Virus record (IMG/VR): IMGVR_UViG_3300045944_000157 | Coordinates: 1 to 57,507 of that record | Direction: 5' to 3' (one strand) | Source: a virus | Length of the DNA: 57,507 bases | Shown here: piece by piece, positions 1-8,238 of the stretch | Position numbering within the stretch: position 1 is the stretch's first letter | Layout of the letters: every line of letters starts with the position of its first letter | Made by a program: the position numbers and the translations under genes | Notes under the pieces: model-generated | What the model was told of the DNA's origin: nothing | The model's database searches: none | The model's input: only the letters and a program-made list of their open reading frames with translations

Positions 1-395
1 GTTCCCCATTTGAATGGGGCGGCACGGCTGCCCTCAATGCGGTGGTCGATCATCTGATAGTCAGCAGCAACAACAGCAACGCTGTCAGAAGCGTTATATT
101 CCAATGCGTATCTGGATGAACTGGCGGCATAGGCTCTACGATTTACAGTAATAGGCCGCGATGCATTGGCAAAATACCCCCACTGATCAGCCATATAGTA
201 AGGTGGAGTGAGGCCAAGATTGTCGCCATTCTGCTGGCTGATTTGCATCGACGGGTTGATGATGTAGTTGAACGGCAAAGCAGTACCCAACGATGCCGCC
301 GTCCAAGTCCCTGTCGTGGTGCTGTATGTGTAGACCACCGTGCCGCTGGTGAACTTCTGGCCATCGGTAGGGGAGGATGGGAAGTTGATTGCCAT
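1..395 (-). CDS. tail-fibre-like protein, third tandem paralogue (partial)
   Basis: The reading frame opens with an ATG at 395 and stays open to the window edge, so the C-terminus is missing (131 residues visible). It starts MAINFPSSPTDGQKF and continues with a YTY-x-GTW segment and FNYIINPSMQISQ. These match the starts of the next two upstream genes, so this is the third of three tandem paralogues. The ATG overlaps the upstream stop (TGATG), which suggests translational coupling. The position after a fibre gene points to a receptor-binding or appendage protein. Family membership is seen in the sequence; function is inferred from position. Confidence 0.75.
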   Translation of the reverse strand, partial: MAINFPSSPTDGQKFTSGTVVYTYSTTTGTWTAASLGTALPFNYIINPSMQISQQNGDNLGLTPPYYMADQWGYFANASRPITVNRRAYAASSSRYALEYNASDSVAVVAADYQMIDHRIEGSRAAPFKWG

Positions 396-1531
396 CACAT
401 CCTCGCATTCATGGCGATGTAGTCGGCTTCCGTCTGGTAGTACATGCATGCCTGCTTGCCGCCCGTGGCAAAGGTTCCCCCTGTCGTGATGTCGAGTTCC
501 GCAGCCCAGTAGTTGCTGGTATTGGCAGAGATGGACGAGAAGAGGGCTGTCGTTGTGCCATCGTAGAACCGAACAGAACCCGCTGCGGTTGCGGTTGGCG
601 CAAGCCGCATCGGCACCGGATGCCGCATCCCACTGCGTGACACAGCGGTGCCGCTCGCCACGCCGCCATGCAGTCCATATGCCCTGTACCAGTACCGCTG
701 GCAGCGTTTGGTTTCCGCTGTGATTTCCGGAAGCGCAAACGGCGGCGCAACACCGGTCTTGTAGGGATCGGCGTAGAGGCCGAAGTCGAAGATTTCCAAC
801 GTATCGCCAACAGTAAAGAACTGCGCTGCGCCAGCCGCGCCACCATCCGCTACGCCGGTCGTCCAGCTATTGGTGGTCCCGCCGCTATTTCCACTGCCCC
901 ATACAAACGAGAAGCAAAGCTCCATTGCTGCCGAATTGTCATTTGCCCATGTGCCACCCGTGGCACCGGGTATGACAAGCGTGCAATAGGCGTCCGTGTT
1001 AGCAGTGTTTGCTCCTGTCGATGTTCGATACCCGTATCCGGCTGGAGTACGGACAGTGAACTCAACGCCAGTGGACCCGACAACGGATGCCTTGAAGCCG
1101 AAACGCACGACGATCTGCTTTGCGCTGGCTGTCCCGAACATCAAATCGGCTATGCGAACACCCTCTATCGGACAGAAAACCCAGACATTCCGCGTACCAA
1201 TCGGAGAACCGGCAACGTTGTTGATCGTGAAGCGCAGGCGGTTAGGAGAACCATAAGGAGTTACGACAGCGACTTGCTGTCCAGTTACCGCGCCTGTCGT
1301 GGTGGCGGAGACTTTCCAGTTCTCCGAAATATAAGCGGCATTCCCTCCGGTGGTCGCCGTTGTCCCGAATGGCTGGCTGACCTGAAAGGCGGGATTGACG
1401 ATGTAGTTCTTCGGCAGTGCCGTAGTCAGCGGTGCCTTGGTCCAAAGTCCATTGCTGTAGACAAACGATGTGCCGGGAACAGCGTTGAAAACCTGTCCTT
1501 GTGTGGGCGAGGACGGGAAGTTGATCGCCAT
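395..1531 (-). CDS. tail-fibre-like protein, second tandem paralogue
   Basis: 378 residues. The N-terminus MAINFPSSPTQGQVFN is shared with its two neighbours, followed by a FVYSNGLWTKAP segment (a short attachment-like module seen in phage fibre proteins) and then a beta-rich Gly/Thr/Ser-rich body. The body shares landmarks with the upstream paralogue: a GVRIADLMFGT-like line, a NTDAYCTLVIPG-like line, CQRYWYRAYGLHG, and a C-terminus ending in YIAMNAR. The start overlaps the upstream stop (TAATG). It is probably a structural appendage protein; receptor specificity cannot be told from sequence. Confidence 0.75.
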   Translation of the reverse strand: MAINFPSSPTQGQVFNAVPGTSFVYSNGLWTKAPLTTALPKNYIVNPAFQVSQPFGTTATTGGNAAYISENWKVSATTTGAVTGQQVAVVTPYGSPNRLRFTINNVAGSPIGTRNVWVFCPIEGVRIADLMFGTASAKQIVVRFGFKASVVGSTGVEFTVRTPAGYGYRTSTGANTANTDAYCTLVIPGATGGTWANDNSAAMELCFSFVWGSGNSGGTTNSWTTGVADGGAAGAAQFFTVGDTLEIFDFGLYADPYKTGVAPPFALPEITAETKRCQRYWYRAYGLHGGVASGTAVSRSGMRHPVPMRLAPTATAAGSVRFYDGTTTALFSSISANTSNYWAAELDITTGGTFATGGKQACMYYQTEADYIAMNARM

Positions 1532-2673
1532 TATGGCCTCGCATTCATCGAGATGTAATTGGCGGTCTGAGTATCGACCAAGGTCCGGAACGGTCGTCCA
1601 ATCGTGTATGTCGCGCCAGCCTGACCGATGGTCAGTGCCGTGCTGTCGGCATGGTTCTGGTAGTTGGTCACCGAACTGGCATTTGGCGCGACAGAGATGT
1701 CATGGGTTCTCAGAGAGCCAACCAATGCAGCAGTTGGAGCCACTCGCATCGGGACATAATGCGAGGCCCAAGCGATGCCTTGCGACGTGGTGTTGACGAC
1801 CCCATCCATGCGGAAGCACCTGTACCAGTAGCGCAGGCAGTCCTGCTGGTCGTCCTCAATGTGCGTTGGCTCGAATGGTGGGGCCAAGCCGGTGATGTTG
1901 GGGTCCACATACCAGCCGACATCGAACAGTTCCACGGTGTTGCCGACCGTCTGATAGAACGTGTTGGTCAGCGTGCTGGCCCCGGCATAATTTCCGGAAA
2001 GCCATTGATAGGTGCTGGACGTGAAGCTGGCGTTGCAGGCAATCCAGTGGATGAACCCCCATCTGGTATTGTCAGTCACCCAAGCCCCATCGGTGCAGGG
2101 CGGAACGACACAGACTTGCACCGTATCGGTATTCGCCTGTGCCGCCGAGATGGTGAACGGATACACATAGGACCGCGTGGAACCGAAGTTCCTGATGGCG
2201 ACATTGTAGGTTCCAGCCGGGGCTTTCCATCCGAACCGCAACACGCTCCATTTCGCATTGGTGGTTCCGTAGAAAAGGTCCGTCATCCTAAGACCTTCCA
2301 GATAGTGGTAGAATGTCAGCCACTCTCCGGAACCGAGCGTCGCATCGGCGGTCGTGATCGACAGCCGCAGCCTGTATTTGGAACCGTCCGGTGTCGTAAT
2401 AGCCAGACGCTGACCACGATAGACCCCGACATCGCTGGTGTAGGTGGCGTAATAGCCTTCCGCCATGATCAGGCCAGCGACGTTCGACCCATCCGTCAAA
2501 CCGTTCTGGTCATTGATCAGGAAGCATGGGTTGAACAGGAGGTTCTTTCGAGATGCCGTACCGGCCCGTCTGGTCCATGTGCCTTTGGCGGAACTGTAAA
2601 CGTAGGTAGGCCAGCCGCCACCAGCCCAATGGACATGACCATTAGCGGGCGAGGTCGGGAAATTGTACCCCAT
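1531..2673 (-). CDS. tail-fibre-like protein, first tandem paralogue
   Basis: 380 residues from the ATG at 2673, chosen because it overlaps the upstream stop (TGATG) as in the sister genes; an in-frame codon at 2703 is less likely. It starts MGYNFPTSPANGHVHW and has YVYSSAKGTWTRR, NPCFLINDQ, LEGLRMTDLFYGT, CLRYWYRCFRMDG and a terminal YISMNARP. These landmarks recur in the same order in the next gene, showing tandem duplication and divergence. It probably forms part of the adsorption apparatus. Confidence 0.75.
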   Translation of the reverse strand: MGYNFPTSPANGHVHWAGGGWPTYVYSSAKGTWTRRAGTASRKNLLFNPCFLINDQNGLTDGSNVAGLIMAEGYYATYTSDVGVYRGQRLAITTPDGSKYRLRLSITTADATLGSGEWLTFYHYLEGLRMTDLFYGTTNAKWSVLRFGWKAPAGTYNVAIRNFGSTRSYVYPFTISAAQANTDTVQVCVVPPCTDGAWVTDNTRWGFIHWIACNASFTSSTYQWLSGNYAGASTLTNTFYQTVGNTVELFDVGWYVDPNITGLAPPFEPTHIEDDQQDCLRYWYRCFRMDGVVNTTSQGIAWASHYVPMRVAPTAALVGSLRTHDISVAPNASSVTNYQNHADSTALTIGQAGATYTIGRPFRTLVDTQTANYISMNARP

Positions 2674-4829
2674 CACGCTCCTACCGTATTGATCTGGACC
2701 CACTGCGAGGACGAACCGTCATTGTAGTAAATGTAAAGGTTGCCATCAAACGAGTTCCACCACAGTTGCCCGTGCTGCGGGGAACTGGGAGCACTATCGT
2801 TAATGGTTGCTTTAGCAACAGAAACAACATTTATAAGCGTATCAACGTATGATTTTGTAGCTATCCCTTGAGGAGATGTAGGATCACCACTAACAGTGCC
2901 CAACCCTGTATTGCGATTAAAAGTTAAAACTGAACCAGCGGTGTATCCACCATCGTCACAATACTGTAAGTCAAAGTTAGAGCCTGCATTTGATCCAGTT
3001 TCAGTAGCGTTATTACCTAAATACATAACCCATCGATCAAGTGTTGCTTTCTTTCCAGTGATACTGTTCTTTTCATAATCAGCAGACTTATCCAAAACTA
3101 TCGACGCCGATCCAGTCGTCGGCTTCATGACCAATCCTCCGGTCATCGTGTCGCCAGCGGCATCAACGAAGTTCGTGTTGCTCTCTGTCTTGGTGTAGTA
3201 GTTGGACAGATCGGGCGCGGCACCGATTGGCCCAACGGTTGCGCCATTGATACGGGCGTACATTCCGGTCGCCGTTGTCCACACATCGCCATTGGTGGGG
3301 GAGGAAGGTGCGGCAGTGTGCGGCAGATTGAGCAGACCGGTATCGATCTTCATCCCGCGAGTAGTGCCACTGGTCGAATTGAAAAGGCCAACCGTATTGA
3401 GGACTGAGGCGTTGCCGATGTAGACCGCATTGTCGAACGTATACAGGCCGCTGCCGGTAAACGTTGCGCTGCCAATACTGTCGTGGCGCGGTGATATCTG
3501 CACCGTCTGACCATGCGGCGGGTCTGCCCGAATGACGAAGGTGCCGGTGCTGGCAACTGACGTATCGCGTGCGATGACTGTTTGCCCACCATTGACGAAG
3601 GCGAACCGTCCATTGCTGTCTTCGATGGACAGGGTGCTACCCTGAATGATCTTGCCGGTCACACCATCGAAGCGAGGGACAGTATTGTCCGTCGCACCGG
3701 CAGGACCGATGACATCGCCTCCCGGTGCGTCCGCGATCATCTGTGTCACGAAAGCCGTTGTGGCGATGGAGGTATCGTTGTCACCGGGACTTGGTGTCGG
3801 TGCAGTCGGATTGCCGGTGAGAGCAGGGCTGGCAAGCGGCGCATAACCGGAAAGATCGGGTGCCGCCCCAATCGGCCCTACGGTCCCGCCATTGATGTGG
3901 GCATACAGCCCTGCGGTCGTCGTCCACATGTCGCCATTTGCCGGAACGGATGGAGCCGTACCATGCGGCAGGCGAAACCACGCATTGGCCGATGTCGCAG
4001 CCAAGGTGTATATGGCGCTGGAAGTTAAGTTGGCACCTGTAGCTGTAATGCCGTTTGGCGCGCTCAGAATACCCATGACATCAAGCGCACCAGCGAACTT
4101 GGCGGAACCGTTAGAGCGGTCTATTTCGAATGGATTGCCAAGCCATGCGCCATTGTCCGCATAACGGGAAACGGTCCACTTGGAACCACTGTTGCTGCCG
4201 CTTTCACCAGAGTTCAGGAACATCCGCCAGCGTGGCGTTCCACCACGCTTCCATGCGAACATGGACGCATTGTCTGCACTCAATGCCTGCGTATCGTTGA
4301 TGACGAATTCAGTGCCGGTGCCGCCAGCCGCATTGGTGTTCGCGATGACGCTGCCCGTGACCGTCAGGTCACCAGCCAGTGACATGCCGGTGCCGCTTGT
4401 CTGAAGCTTGACGGCTCCATTGTATGGGCTGTTGAAGAATTCAGCGGTGAACCCGGCTGGCGAACCGGCCCCGTTGGTGATGTAGAGCGTCGAGCCTGCG
4501 ACGGTCTGGAAGACCAGCGACTGACCGGTTCCCTGATCAATGATCTTGTAGCCGCCGGTCCCATAACCGCCTGTCTTCCACGTCACCACCATCTGGCCGT
4601 TGGTGGCGTTGTAGGACAGGCCGCTGTTGGTGGTGATGTTACCGTCGCTTTCGAAGGTGAAGGTGGACGTACCCTTGGTGATGGTGAAGGAAGTCGTGGT
4701 GTCGCTGAAGGTGTACTTCAGGATGTGCTTGATGTTGCGGAAGTGGTCGTCGCCAAACTGTTTCTGGTCTGATCCCAGAGGCCACGCTTCGTTCAGGCTT
4801 GAGAACAGATCGCCGCTTTCGACGCCCAT
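2673..4829 (-). CDS. tail fibre protein
   Basis: 718 residues, long, low in Cys and rich in Gly, Thr, Ser and Asn as in trimeric fibres. Two internal repeats share the pattern LPH-x-APS-x-P-x-NGD-x-WTT followed by a TVGPIGAAPDLS line, near residues 285-340 and 520-560. The segment after the first repeat (ASPALTGNPTAPTP) is the phage tail-collar/fibre repeat pattern. The last 40 residues (PQHGQLWWNSFDGNLYIYY) match a fibre-tip carbohydrate or chaperone-like motif common in fibres. The N-terminus is likely to attach to the tail. It is followed by three smaller paralogous fibre-like genes, coupled by overlapping stop and start codons. Confidence 0.8.
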   Translation of the reverse strand: MGVESGDLFSSLNEAWPLGSDQKQFGDDHFRNIKHILKYTFSDTTTSFTITKGTSTFTFESDGNITTNSGLSYNATNGQMVVTWKTGGYGTGGYKIIDQGTGQSLVFQTVAGSTLYITNGAGSPAGFTAEFFNSPYNGAVKLQTSGTGMSLAGDLTVTGSVIANTNAAGGTGTEFVINDTQALSADNASMFAWKRGGTPRWRMFLNSGESGSNSGSKWTVSRYADNGAWLGNPFEIDRSNGSAKFAGALDVMGILSAPNGITATGANLTSSAIYTLAATSANAWFRLPHGTAPSVPANGDMWTTTAGLYAHINGGTVGPIGAAPDLSGYAPLASPALTGNPTAPTPSPGDNDTSIATTAFVTQMIADAPGGDVIGPAGATDNTVPRFDGVTGKIIQGSTLSIEDSNGRFAFVNGGQTVIARDTSVASTGTFVIRADPPHGQTVQISPRHDSIGSATFTGSGLYTFDNAVYIGNASVLNTVGLFNSTSGTTRGMKIDTGLLNLPHTAAPSSPTNGDVWTTATGMYARINGATVGPIGAAPDLSNYYTKTESNTNFVDAAGDTMTGGLVMKPTTGSASIVLDKSADYEKNSITGKKATLDRWVMYLGNNATETGSNAGSNFDLQYCDDGGYTAGSVLTFNRNTGLGTVSGDPTSPQGIATKSYVDTLINVVSVAKATINDSAPSSPQHGQLWWNSFDGNLYIYYNDGSSSQWVQINTVGA

Positions 4830-5258
4830 CTACGCAATCCTGATGATCGCCGTCGCTGCTGCCGGTGCCGGGAAGATGATGGTGAAGTCTCCCGCAGAAC
4901 TGGCTTTGTCGGAGCCGAAGTCCAGAATGACCGCAGTCCTGTTGCCATTGGTGGAGTTGTAGATCATCGCCCCTCTGGCAGTGATGGTGGCGGTTGTCCA
5001 CGTACTGTCGTTGAAGTCCGTGTAGGCCGTGGTGCCGGAGACGACTGGCGACACATTGGTCAGCGTGTTGCCGCCCGCCGTATAGCCGGTTCCGGAAACC
5101 TCATTGCTCGCCGTATAGGTCGTGGTCGAACTGTCCAATGTCGCCGCGCTGGTGTAGAGCGCGATCTTGAAGGAGTTGCCGCCCGCTGTGTTGAAGTTGT
5201 GCAACCCCTGCATCAGTTCCTGCTTGAAGGTTGTCGCCACTGCTTGGGTAATCGCCAT
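4830..5258 (-). CDS. putative virion structural protein
   Basis: 142 residues, beginning MAITQAVATTFKQELMQGLH and rich in Thr, Ala and Ser with predicted beta structure. Proteins with this opening (a short helix with KQELL/M followed by a beta-barrel) are common among minor structural genes of phages next to fibre genes. The stop is immediately followed by the fibre start. The exact role (tail, decoration or fibre base) is not recognisable. Confidence 0.6.
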   Translation of the reverse strand: MAITQAVATTFKQELMQGLHNFNTAGGNSFKIALYTSAATLDSSTTTYTASNEVSGTGYTAGGNTLTNVSPVVSGTTAYTDFNDSTWTTATITARGAMIYNSTNGNRTAVILDFGSDKASSAGDFTIIFPAPAAATAIIRIA

Positions 5259-5259
5259 C

Positions 5260-5514
5260 TCACCTTTCCTTTCCGGTCAAGAAGTAAGCGCGGTCTGAGG
5301 CGATGGCGCGTTTGACCCCATCCAGAACAACCGCATACATGCGTTCCCTGTACTCCATAGCCTGCGCCCTGATCGGCTCCGGTGCCGTGTCCGCGATCTG
5401 GATCAGCCGCTCGACAATCCTCTGCGCGAAGAACTCCGCTGGATGCCCGCCATCCATGGTGGTGACCACGGTGACACTGCCAACGCTGGCCCCAGCTTCT
5501 TGCCCAATGCTCAT
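5260..5514 (-). CDS. hypothetical protein in tail region
   Basis: 84 residues, no recognised domain. It carries a VTTMDGGHPAEFFAQRIVERL segment and a helical C-terminus. The start overlaps the end of the upstream adaptor-like gene (ATGA). The genes on both sides are structural, so a small virion or assembly role is plausible but unproven. Confidence 0.6.
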   Translation of the reverse strand: MSIGQEAGASVGSVTVVTTMDGGHPAEFFAQRIVERLIQIADTAPEPIRAQAMEYRERMYAVVLDGVKRAIASDRAYFLTGKER

Positions 5515-6149
5515 GTCGGCATCCTCTGGTCAGGCATCCGGTAGGTATCCTTGCGCTGGCGTCCCTCGACAATCAGCTTGAGATCGGTGATCGCCACTTC
5601 GAACTGCTTGCCGTAGGCTTGGATCACATCCTGATCGCCCTTCTCGTAGATGTAGCCATGCATGATGATGCCGAAGATCAGCGCGTTCTCGCCGTTCTCT
5701 GACAGCCAGTTGGTATTGTCGGGATCATTGTTGAGGCTGATCGACGGCGGCTTCTTGAAGTAGTGCATCTCGACTTCGTAGTTCTCCCCCGGTGTTGGGG
5801 CGAGCAACAGGTCCGTCTCGTTGCGGACAGCGTAGAAGCGCGGCTTTCCTACCTGAGTGGGGTCCGGGTAGGCTTCATTGAGGAACGCTTCGTCCTTGGG
5901 CAACAGGTAATCGTAAGTCGGCGTAATAACTGCCAGCGAATACGCGGACACGTAGTCCTCCGGCACCGACAGGAAACGGTCACCGATAACCAGCGTCGAG
6001 GTCGCTGTCTCCTTGGTCATCGGAAGCTGCACCTTGCGATAGATATCCTCTTCGGCAAGGCGGGCATGCAGCGGAATGTTGGCGAGAAAGGACGGCTCTT
6101 CGTTCTCCAGATACTGTTTGACGACAGCCTGTATCTGACCCCAGTTCAT
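5511..6149 (-). CDS. phage adaptor / tail tubular-like protein
   Basis: 212 residues. An N-terminal helical part (residues 1-40, LARLAEEDIYRK-like segment) leads into a beta-rich middle with a DRFLSVPEDYVSAYSL line and a PRFYAVRN...LAPTP...MHYFKKPP pattern. That combination is typical of the head-to-tail adaptor or tail tubular A-like family of short-tailed phages. It probably forms a ring below the portal. The gene overlaps its neighbours by 4 nt at each end, within a tightly coupled structural cluster. Confidence 0.65.
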   Translation of the reverse strand: MNWGQIQAVVKQYLENEEPSFLANIPLHARLAEEDIYRKVQLPMTKETATSTLVIGDRFLSVPEDYVSAYSLAVITPTYDYLLPKDEAFLNEAYPDPTQVGKPRFYAVRNETDLLLAPTPGENYEVEMHYFKKPPSISLNNDPDNTNWLSENGENALIFGIIMHGYIYEKGDQDVIQAYGKQFEVAITDLKLIVEGRQRKDTYRMPDQRMPT

Positions 6150-6451
6150 GTAATCCTCACCGTGACCCGCCCGACATCCGTGAGCAGGATGTTGGTTGTC
6201 TCGTGACCGACAGGGTTCCAGCCGTACAGCCTGCGGCTCTCTGCCAGTTCCGCTTTATCGGAACGCGAACCCTTGACGGTCTGCTTGTCGGAAGTCTTGA
6301 CGCCGCGTGTGTCGAGTTGCGGATGGCTCTCGTCGTAGCAGGACTTGCATACCTTCAGCCCGGTCGGGCGACCGAGAAGGTACTCATCTCTCAGATGGGA
6401 CAGTTTGAAACGCAGGCCGCAGCGGTCACAAATGCCGGGAACCGGCTTCAT
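6146..6451 (-). CDS. small zinc-ribbon-like structural-region protein
   Basis: 101 residues. CDRCG near residues 8-12 and CKSCYDESHP near residues 35-44 form a four-cysteine pair arrangement that probably binds zinc. The C-terminus contains ESRRLYGWNPVGHETT followed by a beta strand. It lies between two adaptor-like genes and overlaps both by 4 nt. Similar small proteins occur among podovirus head-tail genes, so an assembly or connector role is likely; no direct evidence. Confidence 0.6.
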   Translation of the reverse strand: MKPVPGICDRCGLRFKLSHLRDEYLLGRPTGLKVCKSCYDESHPQLDTRGVKTSDKQTVKGSRSDKAELAESRRLYGWNPVGHETTNILLTDVGRVTVRIT

Positions 6452-7128
6452 CGGTTGTAACTCGACATGTCGGGAACCATGAAGAAGGAGGCGCGGTCGC
6501 GATCCTCCTCCGCAGCCAGCATGTACTGGCGCTCATACTCCGCTTGCAGCATGGGGATGCGATCCGTTGCGTTCGGAGACTTCATCGCAAGGAAATAGGC
6601 CAGTCCCGAAACCAGTGCCGGGAGAAAGCGTGGCGGGATATCCACCGTGTTGGTGTAGTTCCCGGCATCCTGAATGGTGCGAATGCCCCAGCAGATGAAG
6701 GTTCCGTCCTCCGTGGGTGTCGGCCAGATGCGCAGCTTCGGCGGATAGGTGCGATGCACATAGTATTGCGACGGGGTGCCGGTTTCATTCTTGTTGGCCA
6801 TTCCGGCCCACTGTGCCCCACCCAGCCGCGTCATCGTCTGGTCGTTCTGCTCAAGGCCGGTGCCGGTGCGCCATGCTGCATCCAGCAAGTCGATGGTTTC
6901 GGCGGGCAGTTCGACCGTATCGTTGCCCATGGTCATCGGCACGCTGAACTGTGTCAGCGTCCACATGTTGAGGCCGCGATTGCCCCATTCACGCATCAGC
7001 AAATCGAGTGAGCGGCGGGCAGTCTTTAGGTCATAGCCGCCGCGCACTTCGATCCCCACCATTTCATAGGCTTCTTCAATCAGGTCGATGATGTCCGGAT
7101 TGAAGGTGGCAACGCCGGATGTGGTCAC
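6448..7128 (-). CDS. head-tail adaptor (stabilisation protein-like)
   Basis: 226 residues beginning at a GTG that overlaps the upstream stop (GTGA). The N-terminal half is helical with [14 protein letters not shown] and [15 protein letters not shown], the pattern of P22 gp4-like and related packaged-DNA stabilisation or adaptor proteins. The C-terminal half is beta-rich with [13 protein letters not shown] and a [17 protein letters not shown] helix. It most likely docks on the portal. The family is recognised by pattern only. Confidence 0.65.
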   Translation of the reverse strand: MTTSGVATFNPDIIDLIEEAYEMVGIEVRGGYDLKTARRSLDLLMREWGNRGLNMWTLTQFSVPMTMGNDTVELPAETIDLLDAAWRTGTGLEQNDQTMTRLGGAQWAGMANKNETGTPSQYYVHRTYPPKLRIWPTPTEDGTFICWGIRTIQDAGNYTNTVDIPPRFLPALVSGLAYFLAMKSPNATDRIPMLQAEYERQYMLAAEEDRDRASFFMVPDMSSYNR

Positions 7129-7280
7129 TTCTTACCCTTTTTGGCCGGGATTTTAGCGCCGCTCCTGCGGGCCTGACTGAGGGATGCGGCGACCGCCTGC
7201 TTCTGCGGATAGCCCGCCTTCCTCATTTCCTTGATGTTCTTGCCGATGGTTTCCTTCGACTTGCCCTTTTTCAGAGGCAT
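7125..7280 (-). CDS. small basic DUF6496-like protein
   Basis: 51 residues with the ATG at 7280. [19 protein letters not shown] and then [16 protein letters not shown] and [15 protein letters not shown] is the characteristic sequence of a small Lys-rich phage protein family found in many virion modules. It is highly basic, so nucleic-acid binding is plausible. Its first 128 nt overlap the 3' part of the upstream gene in another frame, and its stop overlaps the GTG of the next gene. Confidence 0.75.
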   Translation of the reverse strand: MPLKKGKSKETIGKNIKEMRKAGYPQKQAVAASLSQARRSGAKIPAKKGKK

Positions 7281-7659
7281 CGCTTTCTTCCTCCATGGTC
7301 ATCAGGTTCAGGACCGTGACCCGAACCGCTTTGTCCTGCGGAAAGACGACCGAGTTTCGTCCCTTGTTGACGCTGACAAACGGCACCCGGTAGACGGCGA
7401 CAATGTAACCCTGTCCCTTCATCGCTTCACGACCGGCTGGCGACGGGAACCAGTCCAAGAGTTGTGAAATGGAGAGGAAGCCGAAGATGCCGCCCTCTTC
7501 CTTGAACCGCTCATAGAAGGGGCCACCTTCGTCCTGTGGACCGGTTGGCCTCTTGTCGAGAGGATCGTGACCACTAACCGCATCATAAAGCTGGACGGTG
7601 CCGGTCAGCGACCATGGACCCTTGCCGGTGTCACGGTGTTCGATCCGATAGACCCTCAA
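7153..7659 (-). CDS. hypothetical protein with ART-like N-terminus
   Basis: 168 residues. The first ~125 residues look like a real conserved domain ([43 protein letters not shown]). The last ~42 residues are translated from sequence that also encodes the small basic protein in another frame and are of low complexity, so the functional protein may effectively end before them. The pattern of Arg near the N-terminus, a central Phe-Leu-Ser and a late acidic stretch vaguely resembles small ADP-ribose-related folds, but I do not assign a function. Confidence 0.55.
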   Translation of the reverse strand: MRVYRIEHRDTGKGPWSLTGTVQLYDAVSGHDPLDKRPTGPQDEGGPFYERFKEEGGIFGFLSISQLLDWFPSPAGREAMKGQGYIVAVYRVPFVSVNKGRNSVVFPQDKAVRVTVLNLMTMEEESDASEKGQVEGNHRQEHQGNEEGGLSAEAGGRRIPQSGPQERR

Positions 7660-7892
7660 TACATTGCCACCAGTCCGGTTGCCGTCGAGGCGACCTTGAT
7701 AGCGCGGGGAGAGATCGGCAGCAGCGTGCCAGCCGGAACAGCCGAGAAGGTGACGGTGGTGCCGTCACGGTCGATAGCCACGACTGTTCCGGTGCCGCCA
7801 ACCCAGATGCCACGGCATCCACCCATGTTGGGTGTGTCGCTCTTCACGACATCCTTGAACGCCTTGACCGGATTAGACCAGAGATCGGCCAT
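7656..7892 (-). CDS. putative small head/decoration protein
   Basis: 78 residues, beta-rich, with CRGIWVGGTGTVVAIDRDG and a TLLPISPRAIKV segment. This pattern is seen in small phage proteins next to capsid genes, where each domain forms a compact beta-barrel. The start codon overlaps nothing; the stop overlaps the following gene by 4 nt. A capsid-associated role is inferred from position downstream of the major capsid gene. Confidence 0.55.
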   Translation of the reverse strand: MADLWSNPVKAFKDVVKSDTPNMGGCRGIWVGGTGTVVAIDRDGTTVTFSAVPAGTLLPISPRAIKVASTATGLVAMY

Positions 7893-7901
7893 CGCTCCCT
7901 C

Positions 7902-8141
7902 CTACGACAGGACGGCGCTGGTATCCACACGCAGCCAGTTGGTGCCGTTGGAGAAGCATGGGCAAGCGCCGGTCGCGGCGTCACTGACATAGATGAGCGC
8001 ACCGGTATTGGTGGTTGCCGAAGGCACCGATGCCTTGGCATAGATCGGAAGCTTGACGGTTCCGCCAGCTTCCGCAGAAGAGATGTTGCCGATGAAGCCT
8101 GCCGTTGAAACGACGGGACCAGAAAATGTGGTGCGTCCCAT
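7902..8141 (-). CDS. putative small virion protein
   Basis: 79 residues from the ATG at 8141, preceded by an AAAGGT ribosome-binding site; an in-frame GTG at 8159 is less likely. It contains TFSGPVVSTAGFIG and a C-terminal CFSNGTNWLRVD. Both are typical of short capsid-proximal proteins that start with a GPV/GP motif. It sits directly after the capsid terminator. Decoration protein is the likeliest role, by position. Confidence 0.55.
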   Translation of the reverse strand: MGRTTFSGPVVSTAGFIGNISSAEAGGTVKLPIYAKASVPSATTNTGALIYVSDAATGACPCFSNGTNWLRVDTSAVLS

Positions 8142-8185
8142 GGGGTGGTTACCTTTCACAAGAAGGTGGAGGGCGGGGTGAAAGA

Positions 8186-8211
8186 AAGGGCCGGGGGAGT
8201 AACCGGCCCTT
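8186..8211 (-). terminator. terminator-like hairpin after the capsid gene
   Basis: Perfect 9-bp inverted repeat (8186-8194 with 8203-8211), an 8-nt loop, and a TCTTTCTTTC tract on the minus-strand 3' side. It lies 28 nt after the capsid stop. Probably a partial intrinsic terminator that sets capsid expression above downstream genes. Confidence 0.65.
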
Positions 8212-8238
8212 CCAATTAGCCGAGAGCGAGGGAGGAGA

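Noticed and set aside
668-1558. Long plus-strand frame opposite the fibre genes
   Set aside because: It is the mirror of real minus-strand coding; the product is Arg/Cys-rich without domain features.
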